5,836 nucleotides of DNA from an uncultured Pirellulaceae bacterium (GTDB lineage: Bacteria > Planctomycetota > Planctomycetia > Pirellulales > Pirellulaceae). Positions within the stretch are counted from its first letter, which is position 1. Every line of letters starts with the position of its first letter. A program made the position numbers and the translations under genes. The notes under the pieces were generated by a model, which had not been told where the DNA came from, searched no databases, and was given only the letters and a program-made list of their open reading frames with translations. The stretch lies in the NCBI GenBank assembly GCA_947258905.1, contig CAMYKF010000213.1, positions 1 through 5,836 of the forward strand. Reading direction: 5' to 3'. Positions 1 to 5,773 of the stretch are shown piece by piece.

Positions 1-72
1 AACTTCAGCGTTGAGCGAGACGGTTGCAACGAGAATCGCCACTGCGTTTGTGGCAAGTCGATGAACTTTCAT
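1..72 (-). CDS. Partial gene: N-terminal signal peptide of an exported protein, runs off the left edge
   Basis: An ATG at 72-70 on the minus strand opens a frame that continues without a stop to the window edge, giving 24 codons. The visible peptide has a short basic start (Met-Lys-Val-His-Arg), then a hydrophobic stretch (Ala-Val-Ala-Ile-Leu-Val-Ala-Thr-Val) and an Asn-Ala-Glu end, which is a typical Sec signal peptide with a likely cleavage site after the Ala. A GGAG Shine-Dalgarno sequence lies 7 nt upstream and supports this start. The gene has the same direction as the sialic-acid operon but is 124 bp downstream of the epimerase stop, so it may be co-transcribed or have its own promoter. 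The mature protein is not visible. An exported sialidase or other glycan-acting enzyme would fit the context, but that is inference from position only. Confidence 0.72.
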   Translation of the reverse strand, partial: MKVHRLATNAVAILVATVSLNAEV

Positions 73-79
73 AGCCAAA

Positions 80-83
80 CTCC
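80..83 (-). promoter_or_regulatory. Shine-Dalgarno of the partial signal-peptide gene
   Basis: The minus strand reads GGAG here, 7 nt before the ATG at 72. It fixes the start of a gene that is otherwise seen only as 24 codons. Confidence 0.6.
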
Positions 84-103
84 ATTGAGTGAAGTAACTA
101 TTC

Positions 104-113
104 CGTAATTACG
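104..113. repeat. 10-bp perfect palindrome in the gap before the partial gene
   Basis: CGTAATTACG is its own reverse complement and lies 31 bp upstream of the ATG at 72, in the 124-bp gap after the epimerase gene. It could be a regulator half-site pair, but a 10-bp palindrome is short enough to occur by chance. The rest of the gap (73-196) shows only a weak 4-bp stem (CCCG/CGGG, near 167-179) without a T-run, so no convincing terminator separates the epimerase gene from the next gene. No convincing sigma-70 promoter was found in the gap either. Confidence 0.2.
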
Positions 114-196
114 TGCATCTTACACTAATCAAACTCGATTGCCTGACTCGGGTCGCGAAGAATTAGCCCGTGCATCGGGTTGCCATCTGAAAACAC

Positions 197-1342
197 TCAT
201 TCTTGAAAGGATTTCCGCAACTCGGGAATGATGCGGAGGCATTCCAGATACATGCGGGGAATATGAAATGGCCCCTTCCATAAATTGCCTTTCAGTGGCG
301 TGACGACACGCCCCTCGCGACTGAGGTAGCCAAACCACTCACCCGGTTCGCGATCCGGAAAATGCTGCATCGTCCAGTCCCAGATGCGCGCAAACGTCTC
401 CGCGAAGCGCCGCTCGCCCGTTAATTGAAAGGCCAGCAAACTGGCGATGATCGTCTCGCAATGCGGCCACCAGAACTTCATGTCCTGCCAGTATTCCTGA
501 ATTGGCCGTTGGTCGACGCCAACAAAATACCGCAAGCCACCGTAATCGTCGTCCCAGCCACGTTGCCACATCCAGTCCAGCATCTGGCATCCCAGCTGGA
601 CCAGATCGTCATCTGTTCGCCGCTGGCCTTCACGCATCACAAACCAGGCCGCCTCGATCGCGTGCCCGGGGTTCAGCGTCCGCCCGTCGAAATGATCAAG
701 CAAACCGCCGTCCGGTGCGACGGTTTCCATCACGCATTGCATTTCCGGTTTGCAAAAGTGGTCGCGGATTTCTGCGATGCAATCGGTAATGATATTGTCG
801 GCATCCGACAAATGGATCGAATCAGCCAGTTGCCGGGCCGTAACCAGCGTGAGCATGGGTACGCCAATGGATTTGGCGGGCCGCACATTGGTGAACTTCG
901 GCGCAGGATCCGTCGGCTGGCGGCTTTGCCGAGTGAACTCCCGGAAACAGTTTTCGGCTTGTTTTGCAAGTTGTTTGTCGCCAGTGGCCTGTGCCAATTC
1001 GCCAAAGGCAATCGCAGCGAAGCTCTCCGAATACGCGTAACGTCTCTTGCGCAGCGGCCGGCCATCCCGCGTCACCTGAAACCACATACGGCCGTCGGAC
1101 GGGTCGAATGCGTAGCGGAGCAGAAAGTCAACCACGTTCAGCCAGGCAAATCGACCTTGCGCCCAAATCGACTTGTCAGTGTCAAGCACCGATCCATCTC
1201 GATCCAGCGCTGTCAGGACGCCGCCATATTCATGATCCAGTCCGTGGTTCAGCCAGAACGGCAGTACGTCTTCGAAGAGATCGCGATGGCACTGCGCCCG
1301 CAGCGACACGATCCCTTCCGGTTGTGTCAAGTCCACGGTCAC
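197..1342 (-). CDS. N-acylglucosamine 2-epimerase (AGE/RnBP family), probable ManNAc to GlcNAc epimerase
   Basis: This 381-residue cytoplasmic protein belongs to the AGE family of (alpha/alpha)6-barrel epimerases, which interconvert N-acetylmannosamine and N-acetylglucosamine. Family motifs are present in order: W-A-Q-G-R (Arg64), TRDGRPLRKRRY (91-102), METVAPDGG (205-213), NPGH (His227), WWPHCE (His294, Glu296), GEWFGYLSREG (334-344) and GPFH (His360). The Arg and His residues match those known to be catalytic in the family. The start is a GTG at 1342-1340, supported by a GGGGAGG Shine-Dalgarno 7 nt upstream. It overlaps the TGA of the symporter gene by 4 nt (GTGA), implying translational coupling. 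After nanA and the transporter it would take the ManNAc released by the lyase, as the AGE-type NanE of Bacteroides fragilis does. One oddity is that about 20 residues normally found between the QGR motif helix and the V-D-F-L helix are missing near residues 68-71, in frame. A related sugar epimerase activity is possible, but the context favours ManNAc. Confidence 0.9.
   Translation of the reverse strand: MTVDLTQPEGIVSLRAQCHRDLFEDVLPFWLNHGLDHEYGGVLTALDRDGSVLDTDKSIWAQGRFAWLNVVDFLLRYAFDPSDGRMWFQVTRDGRPLRKRRYAYSESFAAIAFGELAQATGDKQLAKQAENCFREFTRQSRQPTDPAPKFTNVRPAKSIGVPMLTLVTARQLADSIHLSDADNIITDCIAEIRDHFCKPEMQCVMETVAPDGGLLDHFDGRTLNPGHAIEAAWFVMREGQRRTDDDLVQLGCQMLDWMWQRGWDDDYGGLRYFVGVDQRPIQEYWQDMKFWWPHCETIIASLLAFQLTGERRFAETFARIWDWTMQHFPDREPGEWFGYLSREGRVVTPLKGNLWKGPFHIPRMYLECLRIIPELRKSFQE
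1130..1141 (-). other. Apparent in-frame deletion point inside the epimerase gene
   Basis: Residues 68-71 (L-N-V-V) join the segment after W-A-Q-G-R-F-A-W directly to V-D-F-L-L-R-Y. Human RENBP, recalled from memory, has about 26 residues between the equivalent Trp and FLLRY, and this protein has 5. Planctomycetal homologues as recalled also carry an extra helix (an L-Y-N-T-V-E type segment) here. The reading frame stays open on both sides and later motifs are well conserved, so about 60 bp appear to have been lost without a frameshift. The exact size needs an alignment. Confidence 0.55.
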
Positions 1343-4167
1343 CGGGTCGCCTCCCCACCGCGATCCAGCGTATACAACGTCAACCCGGTCAGGTCCTTGC
1401 GAGTGCCGCCGAAAAGAAAACTGGCCGCCAGGCCCACTGCAAAACAGATCGCGATGCCGGCCGCGGCATACAGATAACTGTGCATCCGGTACACGCGGGT
1501 TTGCAAAACGTTTTCAAAAAATCCGGCCAGATCAATTCCCGCAACCGTCTGCCCCTTGGCTGCCAGAAAAACGGCAGTCATCACGATGATTGCCGTGACG
1601 GCGCCCAGCAGACTGCCGGCGGAGTTTGCGTGACGCGTGGTCGCGCCCAGAATGAACAGGCCAGCCAGCACGCCCAGAAACAGGCCAAGGATGCCGATAA
1701 ATTCGTCGAACAGGCTTTTGATGTTTTCGTCAACAAACAACAGCCCGGTCAGCGTGCCGGCGATGCCCAACAACAACGTGATGACTCGTGCCAGCCACAA
1801 GAAACCGGTTTCTGTTTTGCAGATTTTCAGTGGTCGCAGAAAATCTGTGACAATCGTGGTGGCTCCGGAATTCATACTCGTGGAAACCGTCGACTGCGCC
1901 GCCGCAAATATCCCCGCCACGACCAACCCCGCCATGCCCACCGGTAACTGCTGGGTAATAAACAGCGGCAAGATGCGGTCAGCAGAAATGGTAGGGTCCA
2001 TCATGTTTGGGTTGCTGCGATAGAACATCCATAACGCCGTACCCACTGCGAAAAACGTCAATCCGGCAGGGATGGCCATTAGCCCGTTCAGCCAGATGGA
2101 ACGCGCCGCCATTTTGGAATCCGGAGTGGTCATGTAACGCTGCACCACCGCCTGGTCTGCGGTGTAGCTGGAAATGTTTTGGCCGAACCCGCCAATGATA
2201 ACTACCCACAAGGCCATGAACATGAAAGAAGAGCGGCCAAAATCCAGGTTCACCATGCGAAATTTGTCGGCCTCGACCGCCGCCGCCAGACTGCCGTCCG
2301 CCGCACCCGTCCAGGCAAAAAACAAGCAGGCAAAGGCACCGGCAATCAAAACAAACGTCTGCACAGTGTCCGTCCACACCACGGCTTCGATCCCGCCGAG
2401 CGTACAGTAAATGATCGACAACACGCCCATTACCAGAACGCATTGGGCCGGCGTCAGCGGCAGGATACTGGCCAGTGCCAACGCTGCCAGAGCCAATACG
2501 ACGCCCATACGAAACACGTGAAACAGGCTGAAGCTGCCCGATCCGATCAACCGCAGCGGCCAGCTGAACCTCCTTTCCAGGTATTCGTAGGCACTCGTGG
2601 CATCGATGCGACGAAAAAAGGGCAGGGCCAGGTAAATCGCGATGGGAGCCACCGCCAGAATGATAAAGTTGCCCACCAGATAAACCCAGTTTTGCGAAAA
2701 CGCCTTGGCGGGAACGGCCATGTATGTAATGGAACTCAGCATCGTGGCAAAGATGGAACAACCGGCCACAAACCAGTGAATCTGCTTGCCACCACGAAAG
2801 AAATCGTCGGTCGTCTTGTTGCGAATCGTGAACCAGGCTCCCACAGCCAGCATACCGAGCAAGTACACCGCCACGACGGCCAGATCGAAATTGCGAAACG
2901 TGGAAATGTTTTCGTTGACGGTAATCCGCCAGCAATCCCGCGTACGCACACGCGGTCGAATCTCGCCGCTTATCAGGATGATCTCGTTGCCGCGTCGCAC
3001 GGCGGGTGTGGTAACCTGGTTGGCCGGCATTTCGTCCAGTTCCACCCACGTGCGCGTAACCGTGTGATAGGCCAAAGCGGTTCGGGGAAATCCGGGGTGA
3101 TCGAAGTCGCGTAGTTCCTTGCCGGAATCCAGCCACTGACGAAGCCTCGATCCGTCTGCATAGCCGGGCACGATGATGTGTGCCTGCCCGAATCGAACTG
3201 CCGTGCCGGCCGACAACGGTCGAGGCGCATCTGCTTCCCGACGCCATGGCGACGGACCTGCGTACAGATTGGTGTCGGTGTCGTATTTGGTCGCATCGAA
3301 CTGCGAAGGATCAAACGACCACACATCGGAAAGGAATTGCAAGTTATTCAGGTCCGAATCGTCCGAGCCTTCTCGAAACCGCCTGCCACCGATCACGTAC
3401 AGCCGGTCATTGAATCCATCATGTTGGACAGTCACCAGCGCATTGCCGCGTGACGGACCTTCCGCCGGCCATCCCGGGATCTTTTGCCACTCCCAATTCG
3501 CGGACTTGTCACGCTGTGGATTGCAGGCTTCCAGTGGCAATCGCCAGACAGTGCGACTCGGTGCCGTATCACCGGTTTCGTCAGCGATCTGGCCGGGCAC
3601 AAAGTAAACCCAGTCGCCGATGATGGTGGCTCCGCAAGAAGTGCTGGCGAACGGCAAATCAACTGGCTCATGGTCCTGCACCACGCTGTCTTTATCCCAC
3701 TTCAGCAAAAAGACGTTGCGGGTCGCACCGTCGGAATTCTCCCCTCCAATCACCAGCACTCCCCATGGCGTGTCTACCACGGCACTGTAAGCCACGGCGG
3801 GATTTTGCCTGCCGCCGGTCTCAAGAGGGTCGATCTGAAGCCGCGTGCGTGTCTGATCTTGCCGCCAGCGAGGCTGGTCGTCACCAGGAAATTCGAGGAC
3901 CAGTACGTGGTCGTGATAACGCTTGGGCAAGTCCCACAGGTCAAGCGAATCGGCAGTTGCGAAATTAGCACCACCCGCCACGATAATCACGCCGTTGTGA
4001 TTGCCAACGATGGGTCCGGCGACCCCGATTTCGTCAGGCAGGGGCGGCAGCGCGGTGAACGTCAGCCGGTCTTCATTTTGTGCGGCAGCGGTTGACGGAA
4101 ACACGCCAAAGGCCAGCGCCCCTATGGCGAGGCGAAGGATCCAGAGTTGGCAAGGGCAACGCAACAT
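1339..4167 (-). CDS. Fusion: exported Kelch sialic-acid mutarotase (NanM-like, cyclically permuted) + SSS-family sodium:sialic acid symporter
   Basis: The 942-residue protein has three parts. Residues 1-30 form a signal peptide (basic start, hydrophobic core, A-A-A-Q cleavage region). Residues about 31-416 form a Kelch beta-propeller with blade motifs V-A-G-G-A-N-F (63-69), V-I-G-G-E (139-143), V-I-G-G-R (258-262) and I-S-G-E (399-402). G-E-I-R-P-R-V-R-T keeps the Glu/Arg pair six residues apart (Glu402, Arg408) that is essential in E. coli NanM, but at the domain end, as in cyclically permuted mutarotases. Residues 427-942 are a sodium:solute symporter with about 13 membrane segments. Its core segment L-S-S-I-T-Y (477-482), Arg553 in a membrane helix and A-A-A-Q-S-T-V-S-T-S-M-N-S (755-767), with Ser/Thr at i, i+1, i+3 and i+4, fit the sodium sites of sialic-acid SSS transporters such as SiaT. 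SSS proteins have an outside N-terminus, so the propeller would sit in the periplasm beside the transport entrance. The ATG at 4167 was chosen because the signal peptide begins there; upstream codons are only the lyase gene read in another frame. No Shine-Dalgarno is visible. The start is 23 bp after the nanA stop. Sialic acid as substrate is inferred from the fused domain and neighbours. Confidence 0.88.
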   Translation of the reverse strand: MLRCPCQLWILRLAIGALAFGVFPSTAAAQNEDRLTFTALPPLPDEIGVAGPIVGNHNGVIIVAGGANFATADSLDLWDLPKRYHDHVLVLEFPGDDQPRWRQDQTRTRLQIDPLETGGRQNPAVAYSAVVDTPWGVLVIGGENSDGATRNVFLLKWDKDSVVQDHEPVDLPFASTSCGATIIGDWVYFVPGQIADETGDTAPSRTVWRLPLEACNPQRDKSANWEWQKIPGWPAEGPSRGNALVTVQHDGFNDRLYVIGGRRFREGSDDSDLNNLQFLSDVWSFDPSQFDATKYDTDTNLYAGPSPWRREADAPRPLSAGTAVRFGQAHIIVPGYADGSRLRQWLDSGKELRDFDHPGFPRTALAYHTVTRTWVELDEMPANQVTTPAVRRGNEIILISGEIRPRVRTRDCWRITVNENISTFRNFDLAVVAVYLLGMLAVGAWFTIRNKTTDDFFRGGKQIHWFVAGCSIFATMLSSITYMAVPAKAFSQNWVYLVGNFIILAVAPIAIYLALPFFRRIDATSAYEYLERRFSWPLRLIGSGSFSLFHVFRMGVVLALAALALASILPLTPAQCVLVMGVLSIIYCTLGGIEAVVWTDTVQTFVLIAGAFACLFFAWTGAADGSLAAAVEADKFRMVNLDFGRSSFMFMALWVVIIGGFGQNISSYTADQAVVQRYMTTPDSKMAARSIWLNGLMAIPAGLTFFAVGTALWMFYRSNPNMMDPTISADRILPLFITQQLPVGMAGLVVAGIFAAAQSTVSTSMNSGATTIVTDFLRPLKICKTETGFLWLARVITLLLGIAGTLTGLLFVDENIKSLFDEFIGILGLFLGVLAGLFILGATTRHANSAGSLLGAVTAIIVMTAVFLAAKGQTVAGIDLAGFFENVLQTRVYRMHSYLYAAAGIAICFAVGLAASFLFGGTRKDLTGLTLYTLDRGGEATR
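1350..1356 (-). promoter_or_regulatory. Shine-Dalgarno that fixes the GTG start of the epimerase
   Basis: The minus strand reads GGGGAGG, 7 nt before the GTG at 1342. It lies inside the last codons of the symporter gene, as expected for a coupled downstream gene. It is the strongest ribosome binding site in the operon; the two upstream genes have no recognisable one. Confidence 0.65.
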
Positions 4168-4190
4168 GAGCAAGATTGTAACAGTCCGGG

Positions 4191-5105
4191 TTACGGGGTG
4201 CTGGTTGTGTCGCCTCGTTGCAGGATTCCCAGCTGATCCAGTCCCTCGGCCCACGACGCGTACTCGGATTCGGCAAGTGGCGCGTAGGGAGCACGGCAAG
4301 GGCCGCAATCCAGTCCGATGTATCGCATGATCGCCTTGCGGTAACTCCAGTTTTCCTGCTGCACCATATAATCGGTGACGCAGTTGATTTCCGCCTGCAG
4401 CCGCGCCGCTTCCGCAGTATTGTCGGCCCGGAAGTTCTTGTAGATGCCGGCATAAAACTGCGGCCCAAAGTTGTAGGTCGATCCGATGCCGCCGTGAAAT
4501 CCCAGGCACAGCGCTGCTACGAACTGCTCGTCGAATCCGCTCATCAGGGCCACCGGCTTGTCCAGCCGCCGCGCCAGTTGTTGCACGGAATAAAAATTGG
4601 CACCCGTGTATTTCAGCCCGCACACATTGGGCAAGTCGAATAGTTGCCGGTCACGTTGCCAGCGGATTTCGCTTCCCAGCGCATAGACCATGAACGGCAG
4701 TTCGGTGGCCGAGGAGATTTGCCCGTAATGACGCAGCATCCCCTCAAACGTAGTGCCGTGATAAATCGGTCCGACAGCGGCGATCCAGTCAGCTCCATCG
4801 CTCGCCGCCTGTTTTGCCAGCCGGCTGGCCACGTCGGTTGAGGGGTGACCTACATGGGCGATGACCGTGCCGCGTCCCGCACAACAATCGACGACATGCC
4901 TGACTACGGCCATGCGTTCCTGCTCACTCAGCAACAGGCCTTCGCCCGTGGAACCGGCGACAAAAAAACCGCCCAAACCCGCTGCCAACTGGAACTCGAC
5001 CAGTTGCGACAACATGTCGAAGTTGACGTGGTGGTCTGCGTCAAAGGGCGTAAAGATCGCGGAGTATGCGCCGCTTAGCTGCTCGACTGCCCGGTCGTGG
5101 CTCAT
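4191..5105 (-). CDS. nanA: N-acetylneuraminate lyase (class I aldolase, DHDPS/NAL family)
   Basis: This 304-residue cytoplasmic enzyme would cleave N-acetylneuraminate into N-acetylmannosamine and pyruvate through a Schiff base. The length matches the E. coli enzyme (297 residues). Visible family features are the start of the TIM barrel (A-I-F-T-P-F-D, 16-22), the pyruvate-carboxylate loop G-S-T-G-E (51-55), A-H-V-G (83-86), Tyr141 in M-V-Y, Schiff-base Lys165 in G-L-K-Y-T-G, the NAL-type G-F-D-E (190-193) where E. coli has GYDE, and G-G-I-G-S-T-Y-N (205-212). The last two favour sialate lyase over dihydrodipicolinate synthase. The start is uncertain. ATG at 5105 begins about 11 residues before the barrel; ATG at 5120 would add 5 residues; neither has a Shine-Dalgarno. 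The frame stays open to 5354, but that would overlap the divergent VOC gene and add a non-conserved tail. It is the first gene of the leftward operon and supplies ManNAc for the downstream epimerase. Confidence 0.9.
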   Translation of the reverse strand: MSHDRAVEQLSGAYSAIFTPFDADHHVNFDMLSQLVEFQLAAGLGGFFVAGSTGEGLLLSEQERMAVVRHVVDCCAGRGTVIAHVGHPSTDVASRLAKQAASDGADWIAAVGPIYHGTTFEGMLRHYGQISSATELPFMVYALGSEIRWQRDRQLFDLPNVCGLKYTGANFYSVQQLARRLDKPVALMSGFDEQFVAALCLGFHGGIGSTYNFGPQFYAGIYKNFRADNTAEAARLQAEINCVTDYMVQQENWSYRKAIMRYIGLDCGPCRAPYAPLAESEYASWAEGLDQLGILQRGDTTSTP

Positions 5106-5130
5106 AAAAGGTCTGTGCATCAGGTCATGG

Positions 5131-5154
5131 AGGTTATACAGCTTACGATAACCT
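5131..5154. promoter_or_regulatory. Candidate operator (7-bp inverted repeat) overlapping a possible nanA -10 box
   Basis: AGGTTAT (5131-5137) is followed, after 10 bases, by its exact reverse complement ATAACCT (5148-5154). The site begins 26 bp upstream of the nanA ATG at 5105. On the minus strand one arm overlaps TATAAC (5138-5133), five of six matches to a sigma-70 -10 box, although the -35 region is poor. A dimeric regulator bound here would block the operon promoter. No regulator gene is in the window. With free spacing, several 7-bp inverted repeats are expected by chance over the whole window but only about 0.2 in this 164-bp gap, so this is suggestive only. Confidence 0.35.
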
Positions 5155-5199
5155 GCATCATGATCCAGTGAAACCGTTGAGTGCAGCAGGCGGATTTTC

Positions 5200-5228
5200 T
5201 TGACAGGAGGCGCGCCGCCGCATTCAAT
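5200..5228 (+). promoter_or_regulatory. Candidate sigma-70 promoter of the VOC gene
   Basis: A perfect TTGACA -35 box (5200-5205) is followed after 17 bp by TTCAAT (5223-5228), four of six matches to TATAAT, about 42 bp upstream of the VOC start. The spacing is ideal, but the spacer is very GC-rich. Planctomycete promoters are poorly defined, so this rests on general bacterial consensus. Confidence 0.35.
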
Positions 5229-5258
5229 ACGAACTGTCATTTTCACAGCATCGTATCC

Positions 5259-5262
5259 GGAG
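5259..5262 (+). promoter_or_regulatory. Shine-Dalgarno of the VOC gene
   Basis: GGAG lies 7 nt before the ATG at 5270 and supports that start. Confidence 0.5.
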
Positions 5263-5269
5263 TATCCAA

Positions 5270-5755
5270 ATGTCAGACGTATCACCCGTCCCTCAAGGGA
5301 AGCACGCTTTGCAGCCGTATCTGGTCGTGCCCAATGCCGCTGAGGCCATGGCATTTTACGAGAAGGCCTTTGGCGCCACGCAATGTGTGCATATGCCCGG
5401 ACCGGGAGGGCAGGGCACCATGCATGCCGAAATGCAGCTGGGCGATTCCGTATTCATGTTGACGGACGAAAATCCCGAGTGGGAACAAAAGTCGCCGCAG
5501 ACACTGGGCGGCTCGCCCGTATCCCTGATGCTGTATGTCGAGAATTCGGACGAACTGTTCGGGCAGGCCACGGCGGCGGGCTGCAACGTAATCTTTCCGG
5601 TAAGCGACATGTTTTGGGGTGACCGCATGGGCAAGGTCGCCGATCCATTTGGTTACCAGTGGATGATTGCCACCCATGTCGAGGACGTGCCACCCGAAGA
5701 GATGGGCAAGCGGCAGGCAGCCTGGTTTGCCGAAATGCAATCCTCCGGCGGCTAG
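5270..5755 (+). CDS. VOC-superfamily (PhnB/glyoxalase-like) protein
   Basis: This 161-residue protein has the vicinal oxygen chelate fold, two beta-alpha-beta-beta-beta modules in one chain. The first module starts with L-Q-P-Y-L-V-V-P-N-A-A-E-A-M-A-F-Y-E-K-A-F-G (14-35) and includes H-A-E-M-Q-L-G-D (52-59). The second contains S-L-M-L-Y-V (85-90), the signature D-M-F-W-G-D-R (113-119) and D-P-F-G-Y-Q-W-M-I-A-T-H (125-136), followed by the usual E-D-V-P-P-E-E-M tail. This pattern is typical of the PhnB-like subgroup annotated as glyoxalase/bleomycin resistance proteins. The reaction is unknown for most members, and no substrate can be assigned here. In D-P-F-G-Y the position after Gly, often His in relatives, is Tyr. 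The gene is divergent from nanA, has a GGAG ribosome binding site and a TTGACA promoter candidate, and is followed by a large inverted repeat. Nothing in the sequence ties it to sialic-acid use. Confidence 0.85.
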   Translation: MSDVSPVPQGKHALQPYLVVPNAAEAMAFYEKAFGATQCVHMPGPGGQGTMHAEMQLGDSVFMLTDENPEWEQKSPQTLGGSPVSLMLYVENSDELFGQATAAGCNVIFPVSDMFWGDRMGKVADPFGYQWMIATHVEDVPPEEMGKRQAAWFAEMQSSGG

Positions 5756-5773
5756 GCACTCTATTCATTTAGC

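Noticed and set aside
167..179. CCCG/CGGG hairpin after the epimerase gene as a terminator
   Set aside because: The stem is only 4 bp and lacks a following T-run.
425..1477. 350-codon open frame on the plus strand opposite the epimerase
   Set aside because: It is antisense to a clearly conserved gene, crosses the gene boundary, and shows no recognisable domain, so it is a shadow frame.
964..1947. Plus-strand frame rich in Gln and Arg
   Set aside because: It lies antisense to the symporter end and the epimerase start. The composition reflects reverse-complemented membrane codons, and there is no supporting start signal.
2179..3114. 311-codon plus-strand frame
   Set aside because: It is antisense to the symporter and the propeller end, with no domain and no ribosome binding site, so it is a shadow.
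1979..3247. 422-codon minus-strand frame inside the fusion gene
   Set aside because: It runs through the symporter and propeller coding sequence in another frame with Arg/Ser/Gly-rich shadow composition and no motif.
4168..4623. N-terminal extension of the symporter frame up to 4623
   Set aside because: It is the nanA coding region read in another frame; its composition is unlike protein, and the signal peptide begins exactly at the ATG at 4167.
5106..5354. N-terminal extension of nanA to 5354 or to the ATG at 5240
   Set aside because: The DHDPS/NAL fold begins about 11 residues after the ATG at 5105. The extension is not family-like, overlaps the VOC start if taken to 5354, and covers the likely promoter region.
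5282..5740. 152-codon minus-strand frame opposite the VOC gene
   Set aside because: It is antisense to a gene with clear VOC motifs and has no independent support.
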